DNA of 64,000 nucleotides from Lineus longissimus (Eukaryota; Nemertea; Pilidiophora; Heteronemertea; Lineidae). Positions 1-11,229 of the stretch are shown piece by piece. The position numbers were made by a program, and so were the translations under genes. Each line of letters starts with the position of its first letter. The first letter of the stretch is position 1. The notes under the pieces are model-generated. The model searched no databases and had not been told where the DNA came from. It was given only the letters and a program-made list of their open reading frames with translations. The DNA lies in contig NC_088318.1 in the NCBI RefSeq assembly GCF_910592395.1, positions 9,858,349 through 9,922,348 on the forward strand, given 5' to 3'.

Positions 1-59
1 TTGTGCATTTTAAAACACATGCCTTTTATTAGGTGTCAGACCACTTCTGCTAATCCTAA

Positions 60-515
60 CGAAAGGGCCAAGGGCCATTGTGCTCACCGTATAGATATTT
101 GGTGGTTTGGAATTCATCCTGGTTAAAAAAATGTTATATGTAAAGTTAATAGTATAGGTCAAATCAAAGTCGGTTTGACATGTGATATACCCTTGCTTCG
201 AGTACCTACCAAAAATATATTGTGAAAAACAAGTCACTAATAAACGAGATATTGCACTTTTTACCTATTTTGCTTTGGCTCGCTGGTGGCCAAGTCAAGA
301 ATCATATTGGACCAAAATTCAGGATCAGAAGTTATCTGACCTAGAGGGTCATGTGTACCAAGTTTCAAATTGTTAGCTTTAGTGGTTAAGAAACGTGCCA
401 TTGTTACATTCGAACGGCCAATTTACGCCAATTGACCTCTTTGGCTTTGAAAAGTAGGTCAAATCAAAAACCTAAAGGATGTATCCTTGCTTGGAGTGCC
501 TAATAAAAATATCAT
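60..515 (+). repeat. Truncated satellite-cored element, copy 1
   Basis: The start (GGGCCATTGTGCTCACCGTA) matches the left ends of the longer copies at 8316 and 44967. It is followed by one and a half of the roughly 300-bp core units, with the landmarks CTGGTGGCCAAG near 283, AAGAAACGTGCCAT near 389 and GAAAAGTAGGTCAAA near 449. The copy then stops without the CGA-rich microsatellite or right end seen in the full copies. No gene. Confidence 0.75.
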
Positions 516-2586
516 TGAAGGCGCATTTTTTGCGTGGGGGTCCGGGGCCTGCCCCCGGAAAAATTTTGAAACCTAGATGCTCTGAGGTGCAATTTCAGGC
601 CTAATTCCGATGATATAAAACGACATTGCAGCGTTAGAATCGTAGGCAAAACGTTTTGCTTCACGGCAATTTGCGGCATCACGTCGGTCGGCGGGAGGGA
701 CGCATGGTGGGGTATCCACGTAAATACTAGTATTCAAACCGTTACATACGCAGCGCTGTTTACTTGTACGTTTCAACCGTATTTTGTACGATGTTCGCAC
801 AGCGCTGTACAGTCAGGTACACTATATTATACGGAGAGATAAAAAGTTGTGTTTGTACGGGCACCTGAAGACAGTTTATACGATAAAAAAGTGAAGTTGT
901 ACGAATCAAAAATTCACTGGTTCCAAAAAAAGTTTGTGATCCCCTTGCCCTCCCCGCTCGCTCCCCGGCACCCGACATCGTCAAAGCACATGGTATTTTG
1001 TAACCAGATAGCGGCGCCAAATATAGATGCGCAGTAGCCAACTGCGCATCCCGCAGCCCGCGGATGCGCAGTTACCAACTGCGCAAGCCCTGTGCTACTT
1101 CATGATGACATGATGATGATCGACGATTCTATACATGTACAATGTTAACTTTATTAAAAATTTGTAGAGGTTAGGCCTCTACAAGCGTTCTCCAACCCGG
1201 GCCGCCATGGCGAGATCGTAGGCCGCCATCCCCAAAATTTCCAGTGACTCGCCCGCCAAGTTGCCATCCTTAGCCGCCTTGCCGGATTTTTCACCCGCCG
1301 AGCCAAATAAAATTGAAATCACGTATCACATATCTTCTCGTTTGATCCCGTTGTACCATGTATATCAATTGAAAGAGACTGCTGATTTTACACCATCATC
1401 CACCTGCGGCACACCTGCAAGTACACTTCTTTAGTCTACGATCTCTTTTTATCCTAATTCGCTTTTATCCTATCTGCCAATCGTACAGGTGCGCTTTTGT
1501 CCACTCCCTTCACCTCGTTGCCAAGGCTACGGGTGATTGTTATTGGCCGACCGTCGTCTGCCGGAACACGTGGATAGTAATGGTAGTACTTCGGGCAGTG
1601 CAGTTGAGTTGGGCGCGCGAAGTGGATATCGCTAACTGACTGGGTAGGCCTGCATATTTTTATTCTATTGGTTGGAATTGTGACTGCTCGCTCAAAATTT
1701 CTTAATGAGAGTAGGCAAACGCTTACGTAGCGGCTAGTAGCCTACTGCCAGCCCGGCGGTTTTGCGACTTTCTGTCTGTTCTTTCCATGTCCGGCACTCA
1801 AAGCTTCCGTCGCACACAGAAATGCCCCGTGTCGAAGCTACGATAAAAACGTCAAAATCATCTCCTCAGCTGCCAGGAAATTACATCAGCCTCCCAAATT
1901 TTGAAATTTCCCCGGACCCCCTATTTGCGGAACGGCGCTTGCCGACGCTATATCAATAACGCAGTTTGTAACAGAGTCTGCCTCGATCAGCAGCAATTTG
2001 ACACAGAATTTGGTAGGCAGTGTAGCGCAAATCGCGTGCCGGCTATTGATGTAGTGCTGTACCGGGTAATTGAGATGGCTGGCAGTCGGGTTGCGGTGGG
2101 ATAATGATCGTTGAGTGACGGCGGAATGTTTATATGCGATATTTATGGCTATGTTTGTGTAACTTTTGGCTTGGATTTAAGCATGGCGGAGGTGAATTTA
2201 AAGAGGGCGGCTGCAAATTTAACAGGGCGGGCTAATTTTAGACGGGGCGCATTTTCACTGCCCAAACTTTAAACGGGGCGCTAGCGAAATGGCCTGGTGA
2301 GAACACTGTAGTATGTGTTACTGTTGCCAAAAATTAATTGCCTACCAAACTTGTTTTAAGTTTCTGAATCAGCCAAACAATCTTAAAGCCCCCGGAGATA
2401 ATAGGCATTAATAAACTATGGTGTAACATCCCGTAGCCCGGCTAGCTAAAGTAAGCTTTTTAAAACGCCACATGTCGTCCCTTCCAGAAAACCCATTTCA
2501 AATTTCCACATACCTGGTGTGCAGGGCCTGTTCCAATGCATTGCTAGTACTCCTATGTGCAGATAAAACATCATTGTCTGAGGCTA
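516..2586. other. No recognisable gene; diffuse low-copy sequence
   Basis: Only short open frames without family resemblance are present. GC-rich GGGCGG/CCGCC words recur at about 1195-1300 and 2180-2290, and a short inverted TGCGCAGT motif lies near 1028-1085. I see no convincing promoter, exon or repeat boundary. Confidence 0.5.
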
Positions 2587-2597
2587 CATCATTAGCG

Positions 2598-3646
2598 GTA
2601 TCCAGTAAAATAGGTACAGGTAAAATAGGTACGGGTAAACTAGGTACGGGTAAAATAGGTACTAGGTAAAATAGGTACGGGTAAAATAGGTACACAAAAA
2701 AGAGAAACTAGGTAAAATAGGTACAATCACAAAATTTTATCTGAAACCCTGATTTTTTTAATTTTTCACTTCTTCAATGCTAATTGAGCTTATTGAAAGG
2801 GTTCACTTTATGATAATTTTGTTTTAATCAATTACTTGGAGTGCTAATTAATGCTTGTTATTGAAATAATTCTCTAGTGATTGTTGTTTTTTTCTGGTGG
2901 TGATATCACTACCAACTAATGATTAACTGTTGCTGAGTAACTATGATTGATTGTTGTTAGAAAAATAGATTTGTCTGGTAGAACAGCAAGAGGGCACCTG
3001 CTTTTTTCTGCTTTTGTATGGTTTCCAACAGCTTGGTATGGCCTCAATATTTTCTATGTCTCATCAAAAATAACAGAGGGGAAAAGTTCTTCTTTAATGA
3101 TCGTATGGCTTCTTAGGTTTCAAGTCTGGGGTTGGGTTCCTGAGGTTTTTTATATGTTGAATTGAGAGTTTTTTGGTGACAACGACAAGTGGTAACAACG
3201 AAGGCAAAATATAGTTTAATGAAACTGCATGTATTTATTTTTACACAAATGACGACCTCTGAGTTACAGCACAAACTTGGCACAGTTAAATGAAAATGCA
3301 TTAACCTATTGAACTTACTTAAACTTATCTAAAGTGCATGATTTTTTTCCCATAAAAAGTAAAAAGTAATCATTAAGAGAACTCTTTCAATAAGCATTGA
3401 TAAAATCAGAAATAAAAGAATCATGATAAAAATATATGATCATACCTTTATATTACCTAGTTTCTCTTTTTTATGTACCTATTTTACCCAGTACCTATTT
3501 TACCTAGCACCTATTTTACCAATACCTAATTTACCCATACCTAATTTACCTGTACCTACTTTACCCGTACCTATTTTACCTCGTACCTATTTTACTGTAC
3601 CTGTTTTACCTGTACCTAATTTACCTGTACCTATTTTACCTACATT
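2598..3646. mobile_element. Foldback element with GGTACAGGTAAAATA minisatellite arms
   Basis: The left end is an array of a roughly 15-bp unit (GGTACRGGTAAAATA, about 2613-2725). The right end is the same unit in reverse complement (about 3475-3640). The inner flanks are also inverted: AAAAAAGAGAAACTAGG at the left is mirrored by CCTAGTTTCTCTTTTTT near 3458-3474, and CTTATTGAAAG is mirrored further in. CATCATTAGCG flanks the element at 2587-2597 and 3647-3657, an 11-bp target duplication. No transposase is encoded. A 9-11 bp duplication suggests mobilisation by a Mutator-like enzyme, which is inference. Confidence 0.75.
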
Positions 3647-3657
3647 CATCATTAGCG

Positions 3658-6600
3658 TATGTATTGTGAGCTATTCAGGGCTGCTCACCCCAGATTTTTT
3701 TTGTGTGTATTGTGACCCCCAGAATTGAGTATTTTCCCTCTTAATTGAGTATTTTTGATATTTTGAATGAAAGAAATGAGGATTATTTGCAATAAATGAG
3801 TATCCATAAAAACACCTCTATTTTCAATTATTTTAATGCAATATTGAACACAGAAAATACAATGAGCGAACGAAACCCACTTTTTGAATGGTTTTTCAGA
3901 CCAAAACATTGCTGATTTGTCTTCACTGTCCAGGACATCAACGGTAGAAGAGGGACAGGGACGTTTCCTATGTGGACTTGGAGCAATTTGCTCGTCATCG
4001 CTGTCAAAATCGGAATCCATTGCATTTTAAGATCTCAAGCAACGCCTCAAGCAAACCAAACCTCCAGATACACCGCACACATACACAGCCTTTCGAGTAC
4101 AGCGAGCGAGACTGGATTGGTTCGATTGTCTGCTGATAGGCGCCACTACTAACTTCTTCTAGGGCGGGAACTGGCAGGCGGGAATCGGGAAGCTTTCGTT
4201 GGACCGGGGGCGGCGGACCGGGGCGGGGTTTGAAATCGTTGGGGGTTGTTAAAGAAAAGGTACAAAGCACATGAAATAACGTACAATTTTAACAAACATC
4301 AATGCCTATTTTGAAAAATATTTGCGTACTTTATTAATGAAATGAAATGCGTACAAATTCTTACAATTACGTACTTGCGTATTCAGACATCACAACGCGT
4401 ACCAAATACGTTAATTACGTATGGGTGCGAAGCCCTGGCTATTGCATAGCGATACATAGCAGGCCTGTACCAGACCGTGTATTCGCCAGGATTCTGGTCA
4501 TAGTACATGTAGTACCGGTTTTGGGATAGCAATTAGCATGCATCTGTGATGAGGGTTGGAATTGGTTAGCAAGGACATAAACAAGGTATTGCATTTAGAA
4601 AGTCATTTCGTCTGTTAGAAAGTGATGTGAATTTGGTGCAGCTCTCTTTGAAGCAGCTCTCTTGGGACCTCTGAAATACTAATTCCTGCGATTTCTAGCG
4701 GGTGCATCCTTGCTTTAAGGATGGCTTAATTCGTTTTCTGTGATGATGAAACCTCACAGTGCAACATGAGTGTGAAGTTCCACCATCTTATTCATCAACT
4801 GTAAATAAACAGACCATTATGTAATATAACTTACCAACGATAATTGCATCCTTATAAGTAATATCCCATCGTTTTCCTATGCAGCATGACCTCCTAGCCA
4901 TTCCATGTGTTTTACTAATCAACCACACACCAAAGACACTTTTTCTTGACAGCAGTAACAATCTTGGTGGTGGCAGGCGTAGGACTTCAGCAGAAAAGAT
5001 TGTGACATCGTGAAATCCCAACAAGGTGCGTAGTGTCTTGTCTAACTTCGGCCGCCTTTTTAGTTATTCTGACTTGGGGACGGTGAGTGATTCATCTGAA
5101 AAATATGATGTGGGAATTCAAGAATGAGACATACTTGGAAGTCGAAGCCTAACACTCAAATCAAAAACAACTACACAGTCAGTAGCATCATCTCAAGATA
5201 AACAAGTAACCAGACACCTTCCACATCTAACATGTCAACGTTGAGAATGAGACTGTTCAGTGTGTCCTCCAGATGGGGTGCATGTTCAACCCCTAAGAAG
5301 CCTTTAAAATATACCTTAATTACCAACTGACAATTTCAAAGAAGTTTATTTGAGTGCTGACTGGATCATGCTGTTTATAGCCCTGGTGTCCATACGACAC
5401 TTCAGAACTTGGCCCATGATGATGTTACGTTTTGAGTATAGTCTCGTGTATACCCTCCTCTCTTCTTAAAAAAAAACACTGCGTTGCGCTCAACTACCTT
5501 TAATCATGCTGTGAAGAATATTAATAAAAAGCTGCATCATCCTGCGTACGAGGTTGGACGTGTAACCACTTCGTGAATAGGTGTGGTTGAGTCACTACTT
5601 ATGCTAATTTCAAGGCCAACCTCGTGTCTGCCTGATTATGTATGATAGGCCTAGTCTACATCAAATCATGAAATATTCAATGAAGTCCAGACCTCAACTG
5701 CTGTACTGTAGGAGATTGTACTTGTAAAGTAGATGTACCGTTTTGGTGGCACTTGCCTGCGGTCATCCTAAACAGCTTTCACCAGGTTTGAAGTCAGGTA
5801 TAAAGTCATCAAAATTATAATTTACTGGCCATAAAAAAATTAGTACACCACAAAAATTATTTTCTGCAAACTTCATGACATCTGGGTGTTAGATTTATCA
5901 AGCGAGTTGGTGTTTAAAATTACAAGGCTCCTGTTGTATAGATTGACATGTTTACAAAATGACCCACCACCGTTGGCTGCACGCGTGCATACTCGTATCT
6001 CAACAGAGAGGATGGCGTGACGTAACAATATCAACATCATGGGATCATTGTCGGTTTCACTTGGATACAAGGAGCTTTTCTCGCCTATCTCGTGACTTGC
6101 ATGAAACAATATTTTAGAATAAAACTTGAATACAATTTTGTCATAATAACAGCCGTACAGCATTAGAGAAATCTCAACAGGACAATGGTTTGTGACAACT
6201 TTTCTTCACGAATTAACCATGTTAAAGAGATACGGGAGTGTGTGCGCGTGATGTTTACTAATTAGCCGTGACGTCAGCAGATATATCCATCTATACTGTA
6301 GAATGGAAAATTTTCGCATGCAGAAAATATTTACAAATTTCACGAGTAGGTCAGGCTCGTGAAAAATATTCTGCGGCGAAAATCTCTGGCTTTTAGCTTG
6401 AAATTCATGTCAATGAGGCCATGTTCCCACAGAGGCACTGCATAAGTACAGCTTGGCCCAACGAAGGCCTACATGTATACCCTGTGCAATAAGCAGGTTC
6501 TAACAAACAAACACACCTCTTGAACAACTTTTGCTTAATTATTGCTCATATTGTGGGCTATAGGCTTAATTACTCGACACTAAAATTGAGTATGATATAT

Positions 6601-6831
6601 AGGCAGGCGACATTTACACTACAGTCCCCGTGACTAAGAGCTTCGAGTCAAAATACATGTACAGTTAAAATTTTCTTGAACAAAAATTCTTCAATCGCAA
6701 AAATGTCCATCGTGAGTCATTCACAAAAATTTTATGCCGCAAATGTTTTATGTTCTACCACTGTTCACTGCATGTCTACTATATACTCTATACTATATTC
6801 GGATAGGACATGGAAGACCCTCCAAATTTCA
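3658..6831. other. No recognisable gene
   Basis: Short frames only. A palindromic stretch at about 6302-6385 (GAAAATTTTCGC and GCGGCGAAAATC with AAATATTT/AAAATATT words) could form a hairpin. Nothing else here resembles a known family. Confidence 0.45.
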
Positions 6832-7136
6832 TTAGAGGTCATATATCAAGGTTTTTTGCCATTTTCTGCTGTAAGACGATTTCAAAAGTGTACCTAACAC
6901 TTTATACAATACAGAAAACCAAATGCAATTAGCTCCATCCATTTTGAAGATATAGCCAATTATGTGTTTGACAACTTGATTACCTGATCAGGCTAGCAAC
7001 TGGCTTGTTAGAGCCAGGCGGCAGGTTCAGCAAAAGTTGTGATGTAGATCAGGTCATCTGTACATGTCATGCAATCATAAAAGCAGGAGGGCCTTAATTA
7101 ATTATGCACACCTGAAAGTAATGTGTTTCATTCACT

Positions 7137-7394
7137 ATGGTGTATTGTGTGGCTCCGAATTGTGTCAAGGCTAGCACAAAGAACAATCGAATGACGGATG
7201 GGACCCATTTTCATGAATTTCCAAAGCCAGTTGAACGAGAGAGGAGGAAGCTGTGGATTCGGAAGTGCAAACGTTTGGAGTGTTGGAAGCCTGGGCCTTC
7301 GGCCAAACTTTGCAGTGATCACTTTATCGATACGGATTATCACATGAAGCCGGATATCTGCATCCAACTGAATATTAAATGCCACTTGTTTTAA
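7137..7394 (+). pseudogene. THAP zinc-finger protein fragment, frameshifted
   Basis: THAP domains are C2CH zinc-coordinating DNA-binding modules found in P-element, Kolobok and host proteins. The metal ligands are visible: Cys4, Cys9, Cys59 and His62, with the HEFP motif, Trp40 and Phe63 also in place. The frame stops after residue 85, just before the AVPT motif that closes the domain. Compared with the copy at 60128, a one-base loss and a substitution near 7390 (CTTGTTTTAACAG against CTTGTTAAAAACAG) put the AVPT codons out of frame, so this copy is broken. The start codon follows the left inverted repeat by about 300 bases. Confidence 0.8.
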
Positions 7395-7616
7395 CAGCTG
7401 TTCCAACCATGTCAATTGCATTTAATGCCCGAGGCTGCCGAGGTCGGTTGTTATACATAATGTGTAGGCCCCATTGGGGCCTGTGATACCGCATAGTGTC
7501 TTCTTGTGTTCCAGCCATAGCAAGGTGACAGCGACACAGGTCAGTGTCAGTGACAGCCACTGTCAATGACAGATTATTGTCATCTGACATCTAGGCCTAT
7601 CTAACGTTGCACGGCA

Positions 7617-7988
7617 TTATATCGTCACGTCAAGATGATTGTGCATAATACCGTCACTTTTCAATAGTAGTTCAGAGTCATGACATAACTGGCGATACAA
7701 CACTGACGAGGCGAAACAATATTGTGCAACATTAGTCTGTTCAAAAATCATACATGTTATGCATCTGCAACCGTCTATCAATGTCTTCTTTGCTATATCG
7801 GCAGGTCTGCCATGCAAATTGATTAACCACAAATTCTAATCACTTTCGTCCGAATGATCACTCTCATTATGATCTAGTGATATTAATGGCTCGAACATGT
7901 ACAGCTCAACGTTTAAATATCCTTCTGTATCGACCAAAACATCCTCAAATTCACTGCTCTCACTCTCTGAACTGTATGCGGAAGCCAT
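7617..7988 (-). pseudogene. Acidic N-terminus plus CxCxxC region, possible P2X7-tail-like protein
   Basis: The first 50 codons (7988 down to 7836) give a Ser/Glu/Asp-rich peptide beginning MASAYSSESESSEFED and containing YMFEP, then TAG. The same frame continues to 7617 with a cysteine cluster CRCITC followed by a spaced Cys. Proteins with the P2X7-receptor C-terminal zinc-binding domain often begin with an acidic stretch and a PYMFEP-like motif, and the second copy reads PYMFEP here, so I suggest this family. The in-frame TAG may lie in an unspliced intron or be a true break. The gene converges on the THAP frame in the same element. The match is weak and only partial. Confidence 0.35.
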
Positions 7989-8315
7989 CTTGCTTTGTTC
8001 TGACTGACCTGATCTACGTCATCAAAAAATCCCTAGCGGCCACATGTGGAACTAATCTAAAGTTGTGTGTGGTGGGAAATTCAAATAGTTTAAAATTGAA
8101 AATTGAAATAACTAAATAATGACTTTATTATTAGAATTTTTTTAATGTCTGGGATCTTGTTTTTTTAACCCTCAACATATTTCATGAGTATCAAGCATGT
8201 TTTCAAACCTTGATATATGGCCTTTAAATCTTACAAAAACTAAAACTTTCCACATATATACCTGACATATATATTTACCTGATATCTGGCAAAATTTTCT
8301 TCAAAAGTTTTGTCA

Positions 8316-9586
8316 ATGAAACGGCCAGGGGCCATTGTGCTCACCGTATAGATATTTGGTGCTTTATAATTCATCCAGATTAAGAAACATTGTACATGTA
8401 TAGTATATAGGTCAAACCAAAGTCGGTATGACATGTGATGTATCGTTGCTTGGAGTAAGTACCATAAGAATATCATCAAAAACAAGTCAATAATAAACGA
8501 GATATTGCACTTTTTACCTATTTTAGTTTTGGCCTCCTGGTGGCCGAGTTGAGTACCAGATCAGATCGAAATTCGGTGTCCGAGGTTACATGACGTAGGG
8601 AGTCATGTGTATCAAATTTCAAGTTCAAAGCTTTAGTGGTTAAGAAACGTGCCATAGTTACAATCAAACGACAAATTTATGCCATTTGACCTCTGTGACC
8701 TTGAAAAGCAGGTCAGATCAAAAACTCATATGATATGTGATGTATCCTTGCTAGGAGAACCTACCATAAAAATGTTATTGAAAACGAATCACTAAAAATA
8801 AGCAAGATATTGCACTTCTTACTTTTTCCATTATGGCCCCCTGGTGGCCGAATAAAGAATCAGATCGAGCCAAAATTTGGCATCAGAGGTTATCTGATGT
8901 AGGGGGTTATATGCACCAAGTTTCAAGTTCACAGCTTTACTGGTTAAGAAACGTGCCATAGTTTACACTCTAACGGCCAATTTACGCCATATGACCTCTG
9001 TGACCTTGAAAAGTAGGTCAAATTGAAAACCCGTAAGATATGTGATGTATTCTTCCTAAGGGTACCTACCATAAAAATTTTATCGAAAACAAGTCACTTA
9101 TAAGCGAGATATCACACTTTTTAGATTTCCACTTTTGGCCCCCTGGTGGCAAAGTTGAGAATCAGATCAAACTGAAATTCAGCACCAGAGGCTATGTGAT
9201 ATAGGGGGTTATATGTACCAAGTTTCAAGTTCATAGCTTAAGTGGTTAAGAAACGTGCCATAGTTTACACTCTAACGGCCAATTTACGCCATATGACCTC
9301 TGTGACCTTGAAAAGTAGGTCAAATTAAAAACCCGTCTGATATAAGATTTATATTTGCTATGAGTACCTACAACAAAAGTTTCATCGAAAACAAGTCACT
9401 AATAAGCGAGATATCACACTTTTTAGATATCCACATTTGGCCCTCTGGTGGCCAAGTAGAGAATCAGATCGGACAGAAATTTAGTGTCACGGGTCATCTG
9501 ACCTAGGGGGTCATGTGTACAAAGTTTTAAGTTCATAGGCCTAGCGGTTAAGAAACGTGCCACTGTTTTTGAACTAGGATACGACG

Positions 9587-9621
<35 letters not shown>

Positions 9622-9677
9622 ACGACGGACGACGGACACTGCGGTATTGTATAGACTCCCCTTCGGTGAGCCAAAAA
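8316..9677 (+). mobile_element. Satellite-cored element, full copy 2 (Helentron/pearl-like architecture)
   Basis: The left end ATGAAACGGCCAGGGG(CC)ATTGTGCTCACCG is followed by about four core repeats of roughly 300 bp: AAGAAACGTGCCA recurs at about 8647, 8947, 9247 and 9549. A (CGA/CGG)n microsatellite follows at 9580-9637, then a right end with CGGTGAGCC. The words GCTCACCG at the left and CGGTGAGC at the right form short subterminal inverted repeats. Tandem cores followed by a microsatellite and a short tail recall the non-autonomous Helentron-derived pearl/HINE elements of molluscs. That comparison is inference. No ORF belongs to it; an arginine-rich frame is only the microsatellite read in frame. 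Confidence 0.75.
8687..8850. promoter_or_regulatory. DR3/ERR-like and CTCF-like words in a core unit
   Basis: On the minus strand 8687-8704 reads TCAAGGTCACAGAGGTCA: two AGGTCA half-sites spaced by three bases (DR3), the first being an extended TCAAGGTCA site. About 145 bases on, 8835-8850 reads GGCCCCCTGGTGGCCG, close to the reverse of the animal CTCF core. Both recur with variation in other core units (9136, 9438, 45661, 45961, 47215 for the CTCF-like word). Binding is not shown. Confidence 0.35.
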
Positions 9678-9715
9678 TGTTGACTTTACAGCAACTGTCC
9701 TCATAGTCATGTCTG

Positions 9716-10382
9716 CGGTGGCCCATAGAGGACATGCGTTTATTTTCAATATAATAGAAAAATTTTCTTTTTACAATGCGTTTTTTTTTTCTCGAATTAC
9801 AACCGCCGTCGGATTTATTTCTCACCGCCGAAAAAAATAATTTCCACCGCCGGGTAAAAAATAATAATTCCCACCACCGCCAAAGAAAATAATATCGACC
9901 GCGGTGGAAATTAATATCCACCGTGGTGGAAATAATATCCACCGCGGTGGAAATAATATCCACCGCGGTGGAAATTAATATATCCACCGCGGTGGATATT
10001 AATTTCCACCGCGGTGGAAATAATGGTGGATATTATTTCCACCGCGGTGGATATTATTTCCACCGCGGTCGATATTAATTTCCACCGCGGTGGATATTAA
10101 TTCCCACCGCGGTCGATATCAATTTCCACCGCGGTCGATATTAATTCCCACCGCTGTCGATATTAATTTCCACCGCGGTCGATATTAATTTCCACCGCAG
10201 TGGATATTATTTTCTTTGGCGGTGGTGGGAATTATTATTTTTTACCCGGCGGTGGGAATTATTTTTTTCGGCGGTGAGAAATAAATCCGACGGCGGTTGT
10301 AATTCGAGAAAAAAAAACGCATTGTAAAAAGAAAATTTTTCTATTATATTGAAAATAAACGCATGTCCTCTATGGGCCACCG
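9716..10382. mobile_element. Foldback element with CCACCGCGGTGG core array
   Basis: Left arm 9716-9898 and right arm about 10200-10382 are near-perfect inverted repeats, each carrying CGGTGGCCCATAGAGGAC and a run of about nine A/T bases. Between them lie about a dozen 21-24 bp units around the palindrome CCACCGCGGTGG, alternating with AATAT/AAATAAT. It abuts the right end of the satellite-cored element. It encodes nothing, and the whole 667 bp can form a cruciform. Confidence 0.8.
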
Positions 10383-10490
10383 TACATGTCAAACTGGTGA
10401 AGCATGCTTTCCTGTTGATTGTCATTTGTATTGTATACTACAATGCAGGCAGACTTTCTACACGTATGCATTGTATATTCGGGCTCTAGG

Positions 10491-11229
10491 AAAATTCGTC
10501 CCCGGAAAACTCGTCCCCGGAAAATTCGTCCCCGAGAAAATTCGTCCCTGGAAAATTCGTCCCCGAGGAAAATTCGTCCCCAGATAATTCGTCCCTGTGG
10601 ATAATTCGTCCCTGGAAAATTCGTCCCCGGAATATACATCCCCGAGGATAATTCGTCCCCGGAAAATTTAACAAAAGTTGAAAGTTTCTGACATTACTTT
10701 CTAGTAGTAACTACTACCTACTCCTTTCGACTTTTCTCATTCAGTGTAATATCTCTATTTACTACCCTACTAGCTAGTTACCTACTCCACTTTTTTCATA
10801 GTAGGTAGAGGTAGGCAGGCGAAATAAATTTGTTTTTCTTCAAATAAGTATTTTTACTGGTCAGAATGAAAGAAAAGCTCTAAATTCTTCAATAAAATAT
10901 TTTGCCTGCCTACCTCTACCTACTATAAAAATAGTGGGGTAGGTAACTAGCTAGTAGGGTAGTAAAGAGAGATGTTACACTGAATGAGAAAAATCGAAAG
11001 TAGTAGTTATTACTACAGTCCATTCGACAAGACTTAAGGGTCTTAGAAAGTAAAGTCAGAAGCTTTTAACTTCGTAAAATTTTCTGGGGACGAATTATTT
11101 TCGGGGACAAATTTTCCTAGGGGACGAATTATCCTCGGGGACGAATTATCCAGGGACGAATTTTCCTTGGGGACGAATTATCCGGGGACGAATTTTCCTA
11201 GGGGACGAATTATCCTCGGGGACGAATGT
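10491..11229. mobile_element. Foldback element with AAAATTCGTCCCCGG arms
   Basis: A minisatellite of about 15 bp (AAAATTCGTCCCCGG, 10491-10669) is mirrored by its reverse complement (11075-11229). The inner arms are inverted too: 10715-10815 contains CATTCAGTGTAATATCTC and CTACTAGCTAGTTACCTAC, mirrored at 10910-11010. A loop of about 70 bp separates them. I could not find a target duplication. No coding capacity. Confidence 0.8.

Larger units (their letters stand above)
6836..8223. mobile_element. TTAA-type DNA transposon with THAP gene, copy 1 (Kolobok-like)
   Basis: The 1.39-kb element starts AGGTCATATATCAAGG and ends CCTTGATATATGGCCT, so its ends are inverted repeats. The right side is followed by TTAA (8224-8227); the left has TTAG (6832-6835), probably a mutated TTAA. 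A near-identical copy at 59827-61215 has perfect TTAA on both sides. A THAP-domain frame on the plus strand and an acidic/cysteine frame on the minus strand face each other. TTAA targets plus THAP fit the Kolobok superfamily. piggyBac also uses TTAA but lacks THAP. No DDE catalytic domain is visible, so the copy looks non-autonomous. Confidence 0.75.

Noticed and set aside
3685-4020. Acidic transposase N-terminus (MDSDFDSDDEQ start)
   Set aside because: The start resembles piggyBac-type acidic N-termini, but nothing downstream supports it and no inverted ends or TTAA sites were found.
9423-9749. Arginine-rich or serine-rich protein
   Set aside because: It is the CGA/CGG microsatellite read as codons; the same happens at 47199-47516.
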